Source: Cohnella abietis
GTDB lineage: Bacteria > Bacillota > Bacilli > Paenibacillales > Paenibacillaceae
Length of the DNA: 64,000 nt
NCBI RefSeq assembly: GCF_004295585.1
Contig: NZ_AP019400.1
Span: forward strand, 248,001-312,000
Reading direction: 5' to 3'
Shown here: positions 7,108-15,579 of the stretch, one piece after another
Position numbering within the stretch: the first letter of the stretch is position 1
Layout: the number at the start of each line of letters is the position of its first letter
Notes under the pieces: generated by a model
What the model was told of the DNA's origin: nothing
The model's database searches: none
The model's input: the letters and a program-made list of their open reading frames with translations, nothing else
Program-made: the position numbers and the translations under genes

Positions 7108-10100
7108 ATGAAGAAAACAAAATGGTTAAGTTATGTGTTAACAGCTGCACTTGGGCTGAATCTGTTTGCGGTGGTTGCTCCGCCCGTCTCAGCGGCAGAC
7201 GTAGTTCAGACGGAGCTGGATATTTCCAAGGGGGATATTGTAATCGATAAAGATGCGGTGACCGTTAACAAGGTTGCAGTTGCCTACAATCCTAACGGTT
7301 ATGTTATTAAGGGTAAAGCATCAACAACCTCTGCTACCATCACGATCAAAGGCGGCGTGGAGCATAATATTACACTGGATACTCTTACAAACGACAGAAC
7401 AACTACAAATAGCAACGCGAGTGGGTCGGCTCTAGTCTTAGCGGGAACAGGAACGAAAGTCAATTTGCTTTTAAAAGCGACAAGCTCGCTGTCTACGTCC
7501 AGTAATGGCAAAGCGGGAATTAACGTGCCACCTGGTACCGAGCTCGTCATTAATACAGTTGACGGGAACGATACGCCTAAACTGATTGTCAAAAGCGCAG
7601 GAACTGCCGCGGCGATCGGAGGCAATGATAACGAGAGCGCCGGGAAGATCACCATTAATCACGGTACGATCGACGCTTCGTTCAGTAGCGGCGGGGCTAC
7701 TGCTGCGGTCATCGGCGGAGGCAAAGGTGGACAGGGCGGAACGATCGTCATCAATGGCGGGGTCATCACCGCCACTCAAGACATCAATAATAATACAGGA
7801 GCTGCGATTGGTGGGGGCAATGTGAACAGTCCTTATCCGGATTGGGTGGATAAGCTGAAGCCCGATACCAGCGTCACGATTAATGGAGGCACCATCATTA
7901 CGAAGGTAAAGAACAATCCGTCCTTTGACTCCATTGGAATGGGCTATGCCAATACCAAGCTTGAAGAAAATACCGCAAGAACCAAAGTGGTCGTTAATGG
8001 CGGAAATATTTACACGACTAATGCATCCAGTAATGGCGTCTCGTTGTTATACAATCGCGTCCCGGTAAATTCCGATGGCGTATCGGTGTACGCTACATCC
8101 ATTAAAGTAGATCCGGCTCTGACGAGCGGAGCGGCTGTTACGGTCAAATATGCAGACACAACGTTAGACACAACACTTCAGGGCTCTTCTGGCTCGGTTT
8201 ATTTATTTTTACCGGTAGGCACGATTCCGGTTGAAATTACGAATAAATCGAACGGAAAAACTCATTTCGGCAAAGTGAAGACTACCACCGCCACCGCCGC
8301 CACGCCAGGCATCTCATCATACCCCTTTAGTGCGGGAACGGTCTCCCGTTTGATTGGAAGCACAGCACCGAAGGTATCTGTACTGAGCAATGCTGACAAC
8401 GGCATCAGCAGCGGTCGCTTTTTTTACGGAGCCAACGTAACTCTGAGTGTCACCAATTTAGATGATATAGTAAACAAGAGTGATTACCCTCTAGTTTTTG
8501 GGACTGATTTTACGGTTGAATGGTATAGAGGTACGGGGAATAATCCAGCCCGCATCGATACTAATAATCCAGCTCAAGTGACAGTAAATCTGGGACAGGG
8601 GGAAGTAATTCGAGCCAAATTAGTGGCGATTGATCCCCTTGTTTCCCCTGCAACCAAGCTAGATGCCAGTTCTACCAACTTTTCCGATAGTCTAATAGCA
8701 GATTGGCAAAGGAGAACGCTTGGGTTCCAAGATTTGAAGTCTGGCTATCCTTTTGGCGCTTCTGGGACAGTTATAGCCAAAGCTAGCGCAGGCTCGGATG
8801 CCATTACTTATGCGAGCTCCGATTCAAGCATACTATCGGTAGACGCATCCACCGGAGCATGGACCGCCCACAAGCTCGGGTCGGCTACGATTACAGCTTC
8901 AATTTCTGAGAATGCAACAGATAAGCTGTCAGCGGCAGCAGTAAGTCAGGTGGTTGAGGTTACGCCTATTATTCCGCTGGCACCGGTTCAAGTGAGCGCT
9001 GTGCCCGGAGATCAACAAGCTGAAGTCAGTTTCGTAGTTACACCGAATAAGGATGGAAGTGCCAATACTGGCTATACCGTGACTGCATGGAACGATGAAA
9101 ATGTAGCCGGGACGGGAACAGGTACGAAGAGCCCGATTATCGTAACGGGGTTGACGAACGGAAAGTCTTACACGTTCACGGTAGTTGCCAAGAATGCGGT
9201 TGGCAATTCGTTGGTATCGACAGCGTCCGCAGCGGTAACGCCGGTGGGGGTGCCGAACGCGCCGACAGGCGTAACGGCGACGGCGGGTAAGGGTCAAGCG
9301 ACGGTAGAGTTTATAGCGTCGTTGGACAACGGCAGCGAAATAACGCTCTACACGGTAACGGCGTGGGACGATGTAACGGCAGTCGGGACGGGAACAGGAG
9401 TGGCGAGCCCAATTACAATAACGGGTTTGACGAACGGAAAGTCTTACACGTTCACGGTAGTTGCCAAGAATGCGGTCGGCAGTTCGTTGGTATCGACAGC
9501 GTCCGCAGCGGTAACGCCGGTGGGGGTGCCGAATGCGCCGACAGGCGTAACGGCAACGGCCGGAAACGGCCAAGCGACGGTAGAGTTTACGGCGCCGTCA
9601 GACAATGGAAGCGAAATAACACTCTACACGGTAACGGCGTGGAATAACGGAACACAAGCCGGGACGGGAACAGGTGCGGCGAGCCCGATTACAGTAACGG
9701 GTTTGACGAACGGAAAATCGTATACGTTCAAGGTAGTGGCGACGAATGCGGTCGGTAATTCGTTGGGATCGGAAGCATCAGCGGCGGTAACGCCGATAGT
9801 AACGGAGACGCCGGCGGCGATTCCGAATGCACCGACAGGCGTAACGGCGAAGGCAGGTAACGGCCAAGCGACGGTTGAGTTTACAGTTCCATCGAACAAC
9901 GGCAGCGCAATAACGCACTATACGGTAACAGCTTGGAATAATGGGGCTAAAGCCGCGACGAAAACAGGCACGACGAACCAGATCACGGTATCGGGTTTGA
10001 CGAACGGAACGTCGTACACGTTTAAGGTAGTTGCGACGAATGCGGTTGGCGACTCATTGGAATCCGCTGCATCTGAGGCAGTAACGCCGACAGATGTAAC

Positions 10101-11718
10101 GGAGACGCCGGCAACTGTGCCGAACGCGCCGACAGGTGTGACAGCGACGGCTGGTAACGGCCAAGCGACTGTAAAGTTTACAGTGCCGTTGGACAACGGC
10201 AGCGCAATAACGCACTACACGGTAACAGCTTGGAATAACGGGGCTAAAGCCGCGACGAAAACAGGCACGACGAACCAGATCACGGTAACGGGATTGGCAA
10301 ACGGAACGTCGTACACATTTAATGTAGTTGCGACGAATGCGGTTGGCGACTCATTGGAATCCGCTGCATCTGAGGCAGTAACGCCGACAGATGTAACGGA
10401 GACGCCGGCAGCAGTGCCGAACGCGCCGACAGGCGTGACAGCGACGGCTGGTAACGGCCAAGCGACGGTAAGCTTTACAGTGCCGTCGGACAACGGCAGT
10501 GAAATAACGCACTACACGGTAACAGCTTGGAATAACGGGGCTAAGACCGCGACGAAAACAGGCACGACGAGCCAGATCACGGTAACGGAATTGACAAACG
10601 GAACGTCGTACACGTTCACGGTAGTAGCTACGAATGCGGTTGGTGCTTCAACGCAATCTGCTGCATCGAATGTCGTTACCCCGACGGGCGATACCGGAGT
10701 TTTTATTCCCTCTCCGCCTATCGTTGACGATAAGGGAAAGAACGACAATCAGTCGGTACGCAATGAAACTGACATCCCAAGCAATCAGTCGGGTAGCCTT
10801 CAGTTAAATCAAGAGGTTTGGGTTACAGTTCCATCCGGAACGGCTGATAAACCGTTAAAGATCAAAGTAGAGAAGCTTACGGGAGCAACCGATCTTGTGG
10901 CAGACAAGGAAACGTTGGCAAGTCCAATCTATGAGCTCACGAAAAATTTTGCAGAAAATTTCAGTCAGAACATTACGTTGAAGTTCGCTTTTGATACTTC
11001 TGTACTAAAGGATGACGCGCATACCGTTTCTGTGTTTTATTATGATGAGACCGCCCGCCGTTGGGTAGAAATTGGTGGCGGTATCGTAAACAATGGATTT
11101 ATTACGATTAATGTCAATCATTTCACCAAGTTTGCGGTGTTTGTTGTAGCCAAGAACACGGAGCCGGTAGAACCGGGAGTGCCACAGTTTACAGATTTGG
11201 AAGGGCATTGGGCGGTCAACGCAATCAAGCAAGCTGTTGCAAAAGGATTCGTCAACGGATATGCTAACGGTCAATTCAAGCCGAATGGTCACATTACTCG
11301 TGCTGAATTTATCGCAATTCTCGTGCGCGTGTTGAATCTGCAAACTGAGGGTGCGCAATTAAGCCTCACCGACACGGACAAAATCAGCAAGTGGGCCGTG
11401 AAGCCGATCGCTCAAGCTGTTGAAGCGAAGCTGATTACGGGGTACAGCGACGGATCTTTCCGGCCCAATGAACAAATTACTCGTGCGGAGATTGTGACGA
11501 TTATTGCCAGAGCATTTAACTTGAAAATAAAAGAAGGCGTCGCCTCAAGCGGATTTGCCGATGACCGGTTAATTCCCGCCTGGGCTAAAGGCGCCGCAGA
11601 AGCTGCACGGGAGAAAGGAATTGTCTCCGGTCGCAGCGGCAACCAGTTCGCGCCGAATGATCCGGCGACAAGAGCGGAAGTAATTGTTATTCTGCTCAAT
11701 GCGCTAGGTAGCAAATAA
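7108..11718 (+). CDS. SLH-anchored beta-helix/fibronectin-III surface protein, gene B copy 1
   Basis: 1536 residues, ATG at 7108 behind GAGGAG. Signal peptide 1-29 (PPVSAA). Residues about 30-330 are beta-helix-type repeats related to gene A (QTELDISKGDIVI, AAIGGG, TINGGT). Residues about 535-620 form a BIG2-like Ig fold. Six fibronectin-III domains span about 622-1194, the last three nearly identical at DNA level. A pre-SLH domain with HFTKFAVFVV follows (about 1210-1350). Three SLH domains (about 1357-1410, 1418-1475, 1480-1536; motifs EGHWA, ITRAEF, GSFRPN) bind pyruvylated secondary cell-wall polymer in known proteins. It should therefore sit on the cell wall. No enzyme motif is visible. 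It lies 120 bp after gene A, probably in one transcript. Likely an adhesin or surface-layer protein (inference). Confidence 0.88.
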   Translation: MKKTKWLSYVLTAALGLNLFAVVAPPVSAADVVQTELDISKGDIVIDKDAVTVNKVAVAYNPNGYVIKGKASTTSATITIKGGVEHNITLDTLTNDRTTTNSNASGSALVLAGTGTKVNLLLKATSSLSTSSNGKAGINVPPGTELVINTVDGNDTPKLIVKSAGTAAAIGGNDNESAGKITINHGTIDASFSSGGATAAVIGGGKGGQGGTIVINGGVITATQDINNNTGAAIGGGNVNSPYPDWVDKLKPDTSVTINGGTIITKVKNNPSFDSIGMGYANTKLEENTARTKVVVNGGNIYTTNASSNGVSLLYNRVPVNSDGVSVYATSIKVDPALTSGAAVTVKYADTTLDTTLQGSSGSVYLFLPVGTIPVEITNKSNGKTHFGKVKTTTATAATPGISSYPFSAGTVSRLIGSTAPKVSVLSNADNGISSGRFFYGANVTLSVTNLDDIVNKSDYPLVFGTDFTVEWYRGTGNNPARIDTNNPAQVTVNLGQGEVIRAKLVAIDPLVSPATKLDASSTNFSDSLIADWQRRTLGFQDLKSGYPFGASGTVIAKASAGSDAITYASSDSSILSVDASTGAWTAHKLGSATITASISENATDKLSAAAVSQVVEVTPIIPLAPVQVSAVPGDQQAEVSFVVTPNKDGSANTGYTVTAWNDENVAGTGTGTKSPIIVTGLTNGKSYTFTVVAKNAVGNSLVSTASAAVTPVGVPNAPTGVTATAGKGQATVEFIASLDNGSEITLYTVTAWDDVTAVGTGTGVASPITITGLTNGKSYTFTVVAKNAVGSSLVSTASAAVTPVGVPNAPTGVTATAGNGQATVEFTAPSDNGSEITLYTVTAWNNGTQAGTGTGAASPITVTGLTNGKSYTFKVVATNAVGNSLGSEASAAVTPIVTETPAAIPNAPTGVTAKAGNGQATVEFTVPSNNGSAITHYTVTAWNNGAKAATKTGTTNQITVSGLTNGTSYTFKVVATNAVGDSLESAASEAVTPTDVTETPATVPNAPTGVTATAGNGQATVKFTVPLDNGSAITHYTVTAWNNGAKAATKTGTTNQITVTGLANGTSYTFNVVATNAVGDSLESAASEAVTPTDVTETPAAVPNAPTGVTATAGNGQATVSFTVPSDNGSEITHYTVTAWNNGAKTATKTGTTSQITVTELTNGTSYTFTVVATNAVGASTQSAASNVVTPTGDTGVFIPSPPIVDDKGKNDNQSVRNETDIPSNQSGSLQLNQEVWVTVPSGTADKPLKIKVEKLTGATDLVADKETLASPIYELTKNFAENFSQNITLKFAFDTSVLKDDAHTVSVFYYDETARRWVEIGGGIVNNGFITINVNHFTKFAVFVVAKNTEPVEPGVPQFTDLEGHWAVNAIKQAVAKGFVNGYANGQFKPNGHITRAEFIAILVRVLNLQTEGAQLSLTDTDKISKWAVKPIAQAVEAKLITGYSDGSFRPNEQITRAEIVTIIARAFNLKIKEGVASSGFADDRLIPAWAKGAAEAAREKGIVSGRSGNQFAPNDPATRAEVIVILLNALGSK
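8971..10690 (+). repeat. Tandem fibronectin-III coding repeats in gene B copy 1
   Basis: Six units. The spacing between equivalent GCCGACAGG-type sites is 276, 294, 297 and 297 bp for the last five units. The last three units (about 9828-10690) are nearly identical, which points to recent unit duplication or homogenisation. Confidence 0.9.
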
Positions 11719-11731
11719 AATTCAATTCTGA

Positions 11732-11817
11732 AAGCTTGTCAGGTAACTCATATGGCGACAGCAGTGCTTGAAGTGCTGTCGCTCTACGGGATTATACTTG
11801 GCAGGCTTATTTTTTTA
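11732..11817 (+). terminator. Composite terminator after gene B copy 1
   Basis: Outer stem AAGCTTGTC (11732-11740) with GGCAGGCTT (11800-11808), including wobble pairs, encloses an inner perfect stem GCGACAGCA/TGCTGTCGC (11755-11763, 11774-11782). ATTTTTTTA follows. Confidence 0.65.
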
Positions 11818-11961
11818 TTTCGTAGTAACAAATTAAATCTACTCTTTCAATTCCAATAAATCCTAGTATAATAGTTAGTTATTAAGAGTGACGCAAGCTT
11901 ATATTCATCGTTGAGCGAGAGGGAAATTGCTTTGCTCACACCAGAAGGAGGCGAGCAGCAA

Positions 11962-12858
11962 GTGAACATAGAGAATATAGAAGCATTCGTTTATGTCGTA
12001 CACTTTAACAGCTTTAACAAAGCGGCCGACGCCTTATTTTTGACCCAGCCATCGATCTCTTCTCGTATTCAGACGCTGGAAAAAGAATTGGGTGTGAAGC
12101 TTCTCGTAAGGGAGCGCAAACAATTTTCGCTTACGGAGAAGGGGGAGATGTTCCTTCCTCATGCACAGCAAACGCTTAAATCATACAGAAGGGCGACGCA
12201 ATTGTTGGCCGGCAAGGCGACGAAGGTTGAGATGCTACGGCTAGGCTGTACTGAGACGATCTCCCATTATATTATTCCGCTAATTATGCCCAAGCTGAAG
12301 GCTAGATTTCCTGATTACCAGTTTAGAATCATTACCGATAACAGCGAATCTATTATCGATAAGGTGCTGAATAAGGAAGTGGATCTGGGATTCGTTCGGA
12401 GTATCTCTCATCCTGCGCTTGAATCAATCAGATTCCTCGAAGATCCGATCAAGCTCTGTGTGTATAAGGGGCATCCTTTTTCGCAGAAATCGGAAGTGTC
12501 GATCGAGAGTCTGGAATCCGAGTCTATTGTATTCTATGAATGCGGGTCATTGAATTGGACGAAGGTCCATCGTTTGTTCGAAAAATTTAACGAGCCTCCC
12601 AAAATTGATTATCATATCGACAATATGGAAACGGCCAAGAAGCTGATGCTTCAGCGTCAAGGAATCGGATTTATGCCTTTGCAATGCATACGTCAGGAAA
12701 TCGAGGATGGACTGCTGATCCCGGTTGCGGTTCCCATGTTGTCCGAGCTGTCTCTTGTGACGAACCTGATTATGCTGAAGGGTGGGGCCTCGTTCGTATA
12801 CGAAACAATAATGGACATTATTAAGGAAGTGAAATTGATAGAACCGTTCTATCAATAA
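11962..12858 (+). CDS. LysR-family transcriptional regulator
   Basis: 298 residues. The start is taken as GTG 11962, because AAGGAGG lies 10 nt upstream and the protein then begins with the usual LysR N-terminus (NIENIEAFVYVVHFNSFNKA). Residues 1-60 form the winged helix-turn-helix (AADALFLTQPSISSRIQTLE). Residues about 88-295 form the two-lobed effector domain (LRLGCTETISHYIIPLI, VDLGFVRS). Family members sense a small molecule and usually activate a neighbouring target. The stop codon directly follows a perfect palindrome of LysR-site type, located upstream of gene A copy 2, and the same site occurs before copy 1. Regulation of the A-B modules, and perhaps secA2, is inferred. The effector is unknown. 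Confidence 0.88.
   Translation: MNIENIEAFVYVVHFNSFNKAADALFLTQPSISSRIQTLEKELGVKLLVRERKQFSLTEKGEMFLPHAQQTLKSYRRATQLLAGKATKVEMLRLGCTETISHYIIPLIMPKLKARFPDYQFRIITDNSESIIDKVLNKEVDLGFVRSISHPALESIRFLEDPIKLCVYKGHPFSQKSEVSIESLESESIVFYECGSLNWTKVHRLFEKFNEPPKIDYHIDNMETAKKLMLQRQGIGFMPLQCIRQEIEDGLLIPVAVPMLSELSLVTNLIMLKGGASFVYETIMDIIKEVKLIEPFYQ
12835..12855. promoter_or_regulatory. LysR-type operator palindrome, copy 2
   Basis: Perfect 9-bp arms TTGATAGAA (12835-12843) and TTCTATCAA (12847-12855) with 3 nt between, containing ATAG-N7-CTAT. It overlaps the last lysR codons. A promoter candidate, TTGGAC (12873-12878) with GATAAC (12896-12901), puts its centre near -63. Confidence 0.5.
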
Positions 12859-12872
12859 GCGGAAAATGCTTA

Positions 12873-12901
12873 TTGGACGGTCTTAGCAAGCAGATGATAA
12901 C
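12873..12901 (+). promoter_or_regulatory. Predicted promoter of gene A copy 2
   Basis: TTGGAC, 17-nt spacer, GATAAC, matching copy 1 in sequence and distance from the palindrome. A hairpin AATAAGC/GCTTATT lies just upstream (12854-12874). Confidence 0.4.
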
Positions 12902-13013
12902 ATTGGGTTCATATTCCGTCTATTCCACAAAATTCGTTTTTATACGACAAGTGAGATGTGGCGATGCTTGCGTACATACGGGTTGATTCATCAAAAATTC
13001 GATTTCTCATTTT

Positions 13014-13042
13014 ATAAATCCGACTATACTTATAGGATTTAT
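13014..13042 (+). promoter_or_regulatory. Conserved dyad before gene A copy 2
   Basis: ATAAATCC (13014-13021) and GGATTTAT (13035-13042), identical to copy 1 in arms and spacer. Confidence 0.45.
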
Positions 13043-13068
13043 GAATTTAAAAAGAAAGGGTGTTAAAC

Positions 13069-15459
13069 ATGCAACATGTCCGAACAAAAGGCTTCAACCT
13101 GAGCGGTAGATTGGTGGTTCTTAGCATTATTGCATTATTGCTCTCCTTGCTATCCCCAGCGGTTCATAGCTATGCAGAGTCATCCAAGACGACGCTCGAT
13201 CTTGCTAAAGGAAGCATAGTCATCGGCAACGGGACAGTGTCCGGCAAGACGTCTTCAGGAGCTGCGGCAGCTTACAATGCCAGCGGCTACGTCATCACGA
13301 GCAGCTCAAGCGCCGTAAGCTCCAATACGGTAACGATCAATGGCGGCGAGCAGCAGGTTGATCTTCATAACCTGAAGATCACGACCGGCTACAATGGCGC
13401 GTCCCCTGTCTCGATCGAAAATGCGGGAACTAAAGTTCGGCTTACGCTCAGCGGCACGAACGTGCTGACAGCTGGAAATCCGAAGAAAGCAGCTCTTGGC
13501 GTTGCAGAAGGTGCTGAGCTTACGATCGGCACGATTGACGGAAGCGTGAATCATGTGTTGACTGCCAATGGCTACGGCGGAAGCGCTGCTGCGATCGGCG
13601 GCAACGAATCGGGAGCATCGGGCAAGATTACAATTAATGAAGGAACGATCAATGCCAAGTTCACGTCCAGCGGTAACTATGGCGCTGCAATTGGTGGCGG
13701 ACAAAGTGGTGCAGGCGGCGTCATCGTCATTAATGGCGGCGTTGTGACAGCTGAATCTTATGGCGGATCGGCGGCGGCAATCGGCGGCGGATATTCCTCG
13801 ACAGGCTACAACGGCAAGTCGACTGCCGTAACCGTCAACGGCGGAACGGTAACGACGAAAATTCCTAATGCTGCAACGTATGATTCCATTGGCTATGGCA
13901 AGGTCGGAACGACTTATGCTGCTGCGGTGCAAGCTGCAACGTCTGTTGTGATTAACGGCGGCGCCATCATTAACAAGAACGACAGTAACAATATTACATC
14001 GCTATTGTACAAGCGGTTGCCGGTTAATGGCAGCGGAGAAACGGTATATTCTGTTGGTATCAAGTTTGATGACGCTCCGTCCAACGGAACGACTGTAACT
14101 TTGTCTCATGCAAGCGGCAGCGTAGCAACGAAGACGCTCAATAGCGGCAATGTATATACTTTCCTACCTGCCGGAGCGCACGAAGTGGTCGCAACGCGCG
14201 AAGATACAGGGTCTGTCTACTATGGGCTCGTTGACGTTAACACGTCCAGCTCGAACACTCCGAACAGCTCGGGCGCAGTATCTCGCACCATCAAGTCCAC
14301 CCCGGTCATCGCAGTCGTGAACGCAGATTCTGCGGATGCCGATCTGAATGACGGTAAAACGAGCGTACTTGTCATCGCGAATTACAGTGAGATCGTCAAT
14401 GGCGGCGGCTATCTTCTGGGAGCCGGCAACGACTATACGATTCAATGGTACAAAGGCGCCACGTTGATTGCGGGAGATGCAGTCGACGCATCGCGATTGA
14501 CAGTCACGCCTGACAAAGGAGATACGTTCAAAGCGAAATTCGTAGCGACATCGACGGGCAAGGCCATCGGCTCGACTTCCTTCTCGGCCGTGAAAACAAC
14601 GCTCGGACCGAAGAACCCGAGCATCCCAGTTCCGGGAATTGACAGCAATTTATCTGTAACCTCGGAAGCGGAATTCACGAAGCAGCCGGATCCGACAGCA
14701 GGCGCAATCACCTATACGGTGAAGCTGACTGCCAACGATGGATCGAACGCTCCGATCGCGGGAGCCACCGTACGTTTCTATCAGGACGGCTCCAAGTATC
14801 CGTATACGAGAGTTACGGGAGCAGACGGCATCATTCGCTTTACGTTCGGCGCCTTGCTGCCAGGTGAGCACGCGATCAAAATCGCATTCGAGACGGGCAA
14901 AGTGAACGGCGTTCAATACAATGGCTCGACTTACGATAAGAGCTTTACCGTCGTCAAGCCGGAGAAGCCGTCCGGATTCACAACGATTGCGGCCAAATCG
15001 GGTACGACTAACGGTAAAATATTCGGCGCAGACGAGTCGCAGGAGTACATCAAATGGATTCCTACCATCGGCAACAACCAGCAGATCTATCCGGTTACGG
15101 GCAATGTGATCGAAAATCTCGGACCTAGCTTGTACAGCATTCGTTATAAGGCATTTTACGACGGAGACGTTTACAGCTTGGCATCCGACTATCGCTACCT
15201 CGTTTGGGTACAAACGGCGCAATGGACAGTGACGCCGGTTGCGACCGATTCCGTAGCGTGGGAAACGGGAGCTGTTGATGTCATCGCCGGAGGCAGCGCG
15301 CAGTTTATCGTTAAGCCTAAAGAAGGCTATGAGATCCAAGCAGGCGATATTCAAGTGAAGTACGCCAACTATTCGTATGACAGCAGCACGCATATTCTGA
15401 GTCTCGACACGATTACAAGCGATATTCGCATTGTGATTAACGCGACGAAGATCGAATAG
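13069..15459 (+). CDS. Secreted beta-helix-type repeat protein, gene A copy 2
   Basis: 796 residues from ATG 13069 with the same AAAGGG site as copy 1. The domain order is identical: signal peptide, ITINGGT/AAIGGG repeat region, Ig-like segment, invasin/Cna-like sandwich and C-terminal repeat domain, with no anchor. Compared with the copy at 4603 there are about 17 substitutions and an extra Pro-Tyr pair in the sandwich (SKYPYTRV against SKYTRV). Most DNA differences are silent, so both copies appear to be under selection and probably functional. The protein is likely exported and may associate with the SLH protein encoded 120 bp downstream (inference). Confidence 0.85.
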   Translation: MQHVRTKGFNLSGRLVVLSIIALLLSLLSPAVHSYAESSKTTLDLAKGSIVIGNGTVSGKTSSGAAAAYNASGYVITSSSSAVSSNTVTINGGEQQVDLHNLKITTGYNGASPVSIENAGTKVRLTLSGTNVLTAGNPKKAALGVAEGAELTIGTIDGSVNHVLTANGYGGSAAAIGGNESGASGKITINEGTINAKFTSSGNYGAAIGGGQSGAGGVIVINGGVVTAESYGGSAAAIGGGYSSTGYNGKSTAVTVNGGTVTTKIPNAATYDSIGYGKVGTTYAAAVQAATSVVINGGAIINKNDSNNITSLLYKRLPVNGSGETVYSVGIKFDDAPSNGTTVTLSHASGSVATKTLNSGNVYTFLPAGAHEVVATREDTGSVYYGLVDVNTSSSNTPNSSGAVSRTIKSTPVIAVVNADSADADLNDGKTSVLVIANYSEIVNGGGYLLGAGNDYTIQWYKGATLIAGDAVDASRLTVTPDKGDTFKAKFVATSTGKAIGSTSFSAVKTTLGPKNPSIPVPGIDSNLSVTSEAEFTKQPDPTAGAITYTVKLTANDGSNAPIAGATVRFYQDGSKYPYTRVTGADGIIRFTFGALLPGEHAIKIAFETGKVNGVQYNGSTYDKSFTVVKPEKPSGFTTIAAKSGTTNGKIFGADESQEYIKWIPTIGNNQQIYPVTGNVIENLGPSLYSIRYKAFYDGDVYSLASDYRYLVWVQTAQWTVTPVATDSVAWETGAVDVIAGGSAQFIVKPKEGYEIQAGDIQVKYANYSYDSSTHILSLDTITSDIRIVINATKIE

Positions 15460-15486
15460 AAACAACCTTCTAAAACTAGAGACACA

Positions 15487-15533
15487 GGAGCGATCGTTCG
15501 CTCCGATCAGCGAGCTCTCGATTCGGGGGCTCG
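15487..15533 (+). terminator. Twin hairpins between A and B, copy 2
   Basis: GGAGCG/CGCTCC (15487-15504), then CGAGC-type arms (15511-15517 with 15527-15533), followed by CTTTTATT. The tail is more T-rich than in copy 1, so termination may be stronger here. Confidence 0.5.
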
Positions 15534-15579
15534 CTTTTATTCAATAAATCATTATGAGTAAGAGGGGAGAGCAAGAGAG

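Larger units (their letters stand above)
4352..11718 (+). repeat. Copy 1 of a tandem two-gene duplication
   Basis: This segment (lysR 3' relic, palindrome, gene A, twin hairpins, gene B) repeats at 12822-20394 in the same order and orientation. The leader regions are about 90% alike, the A proteins differ by about 17 substitutions plus a two-residue insertion counted by eye, and the B proteins are alike at both ends but diverge in the middle. Confidence 0.93.

Noticed and set aside
8971-10690. Regular direct repeats that could suggest a CRISPR or satellite array
   Set aside because: The period is near 276-297 bp, translates in one frame into fibronectin-III domains, and there are no short repeat/spacer units.
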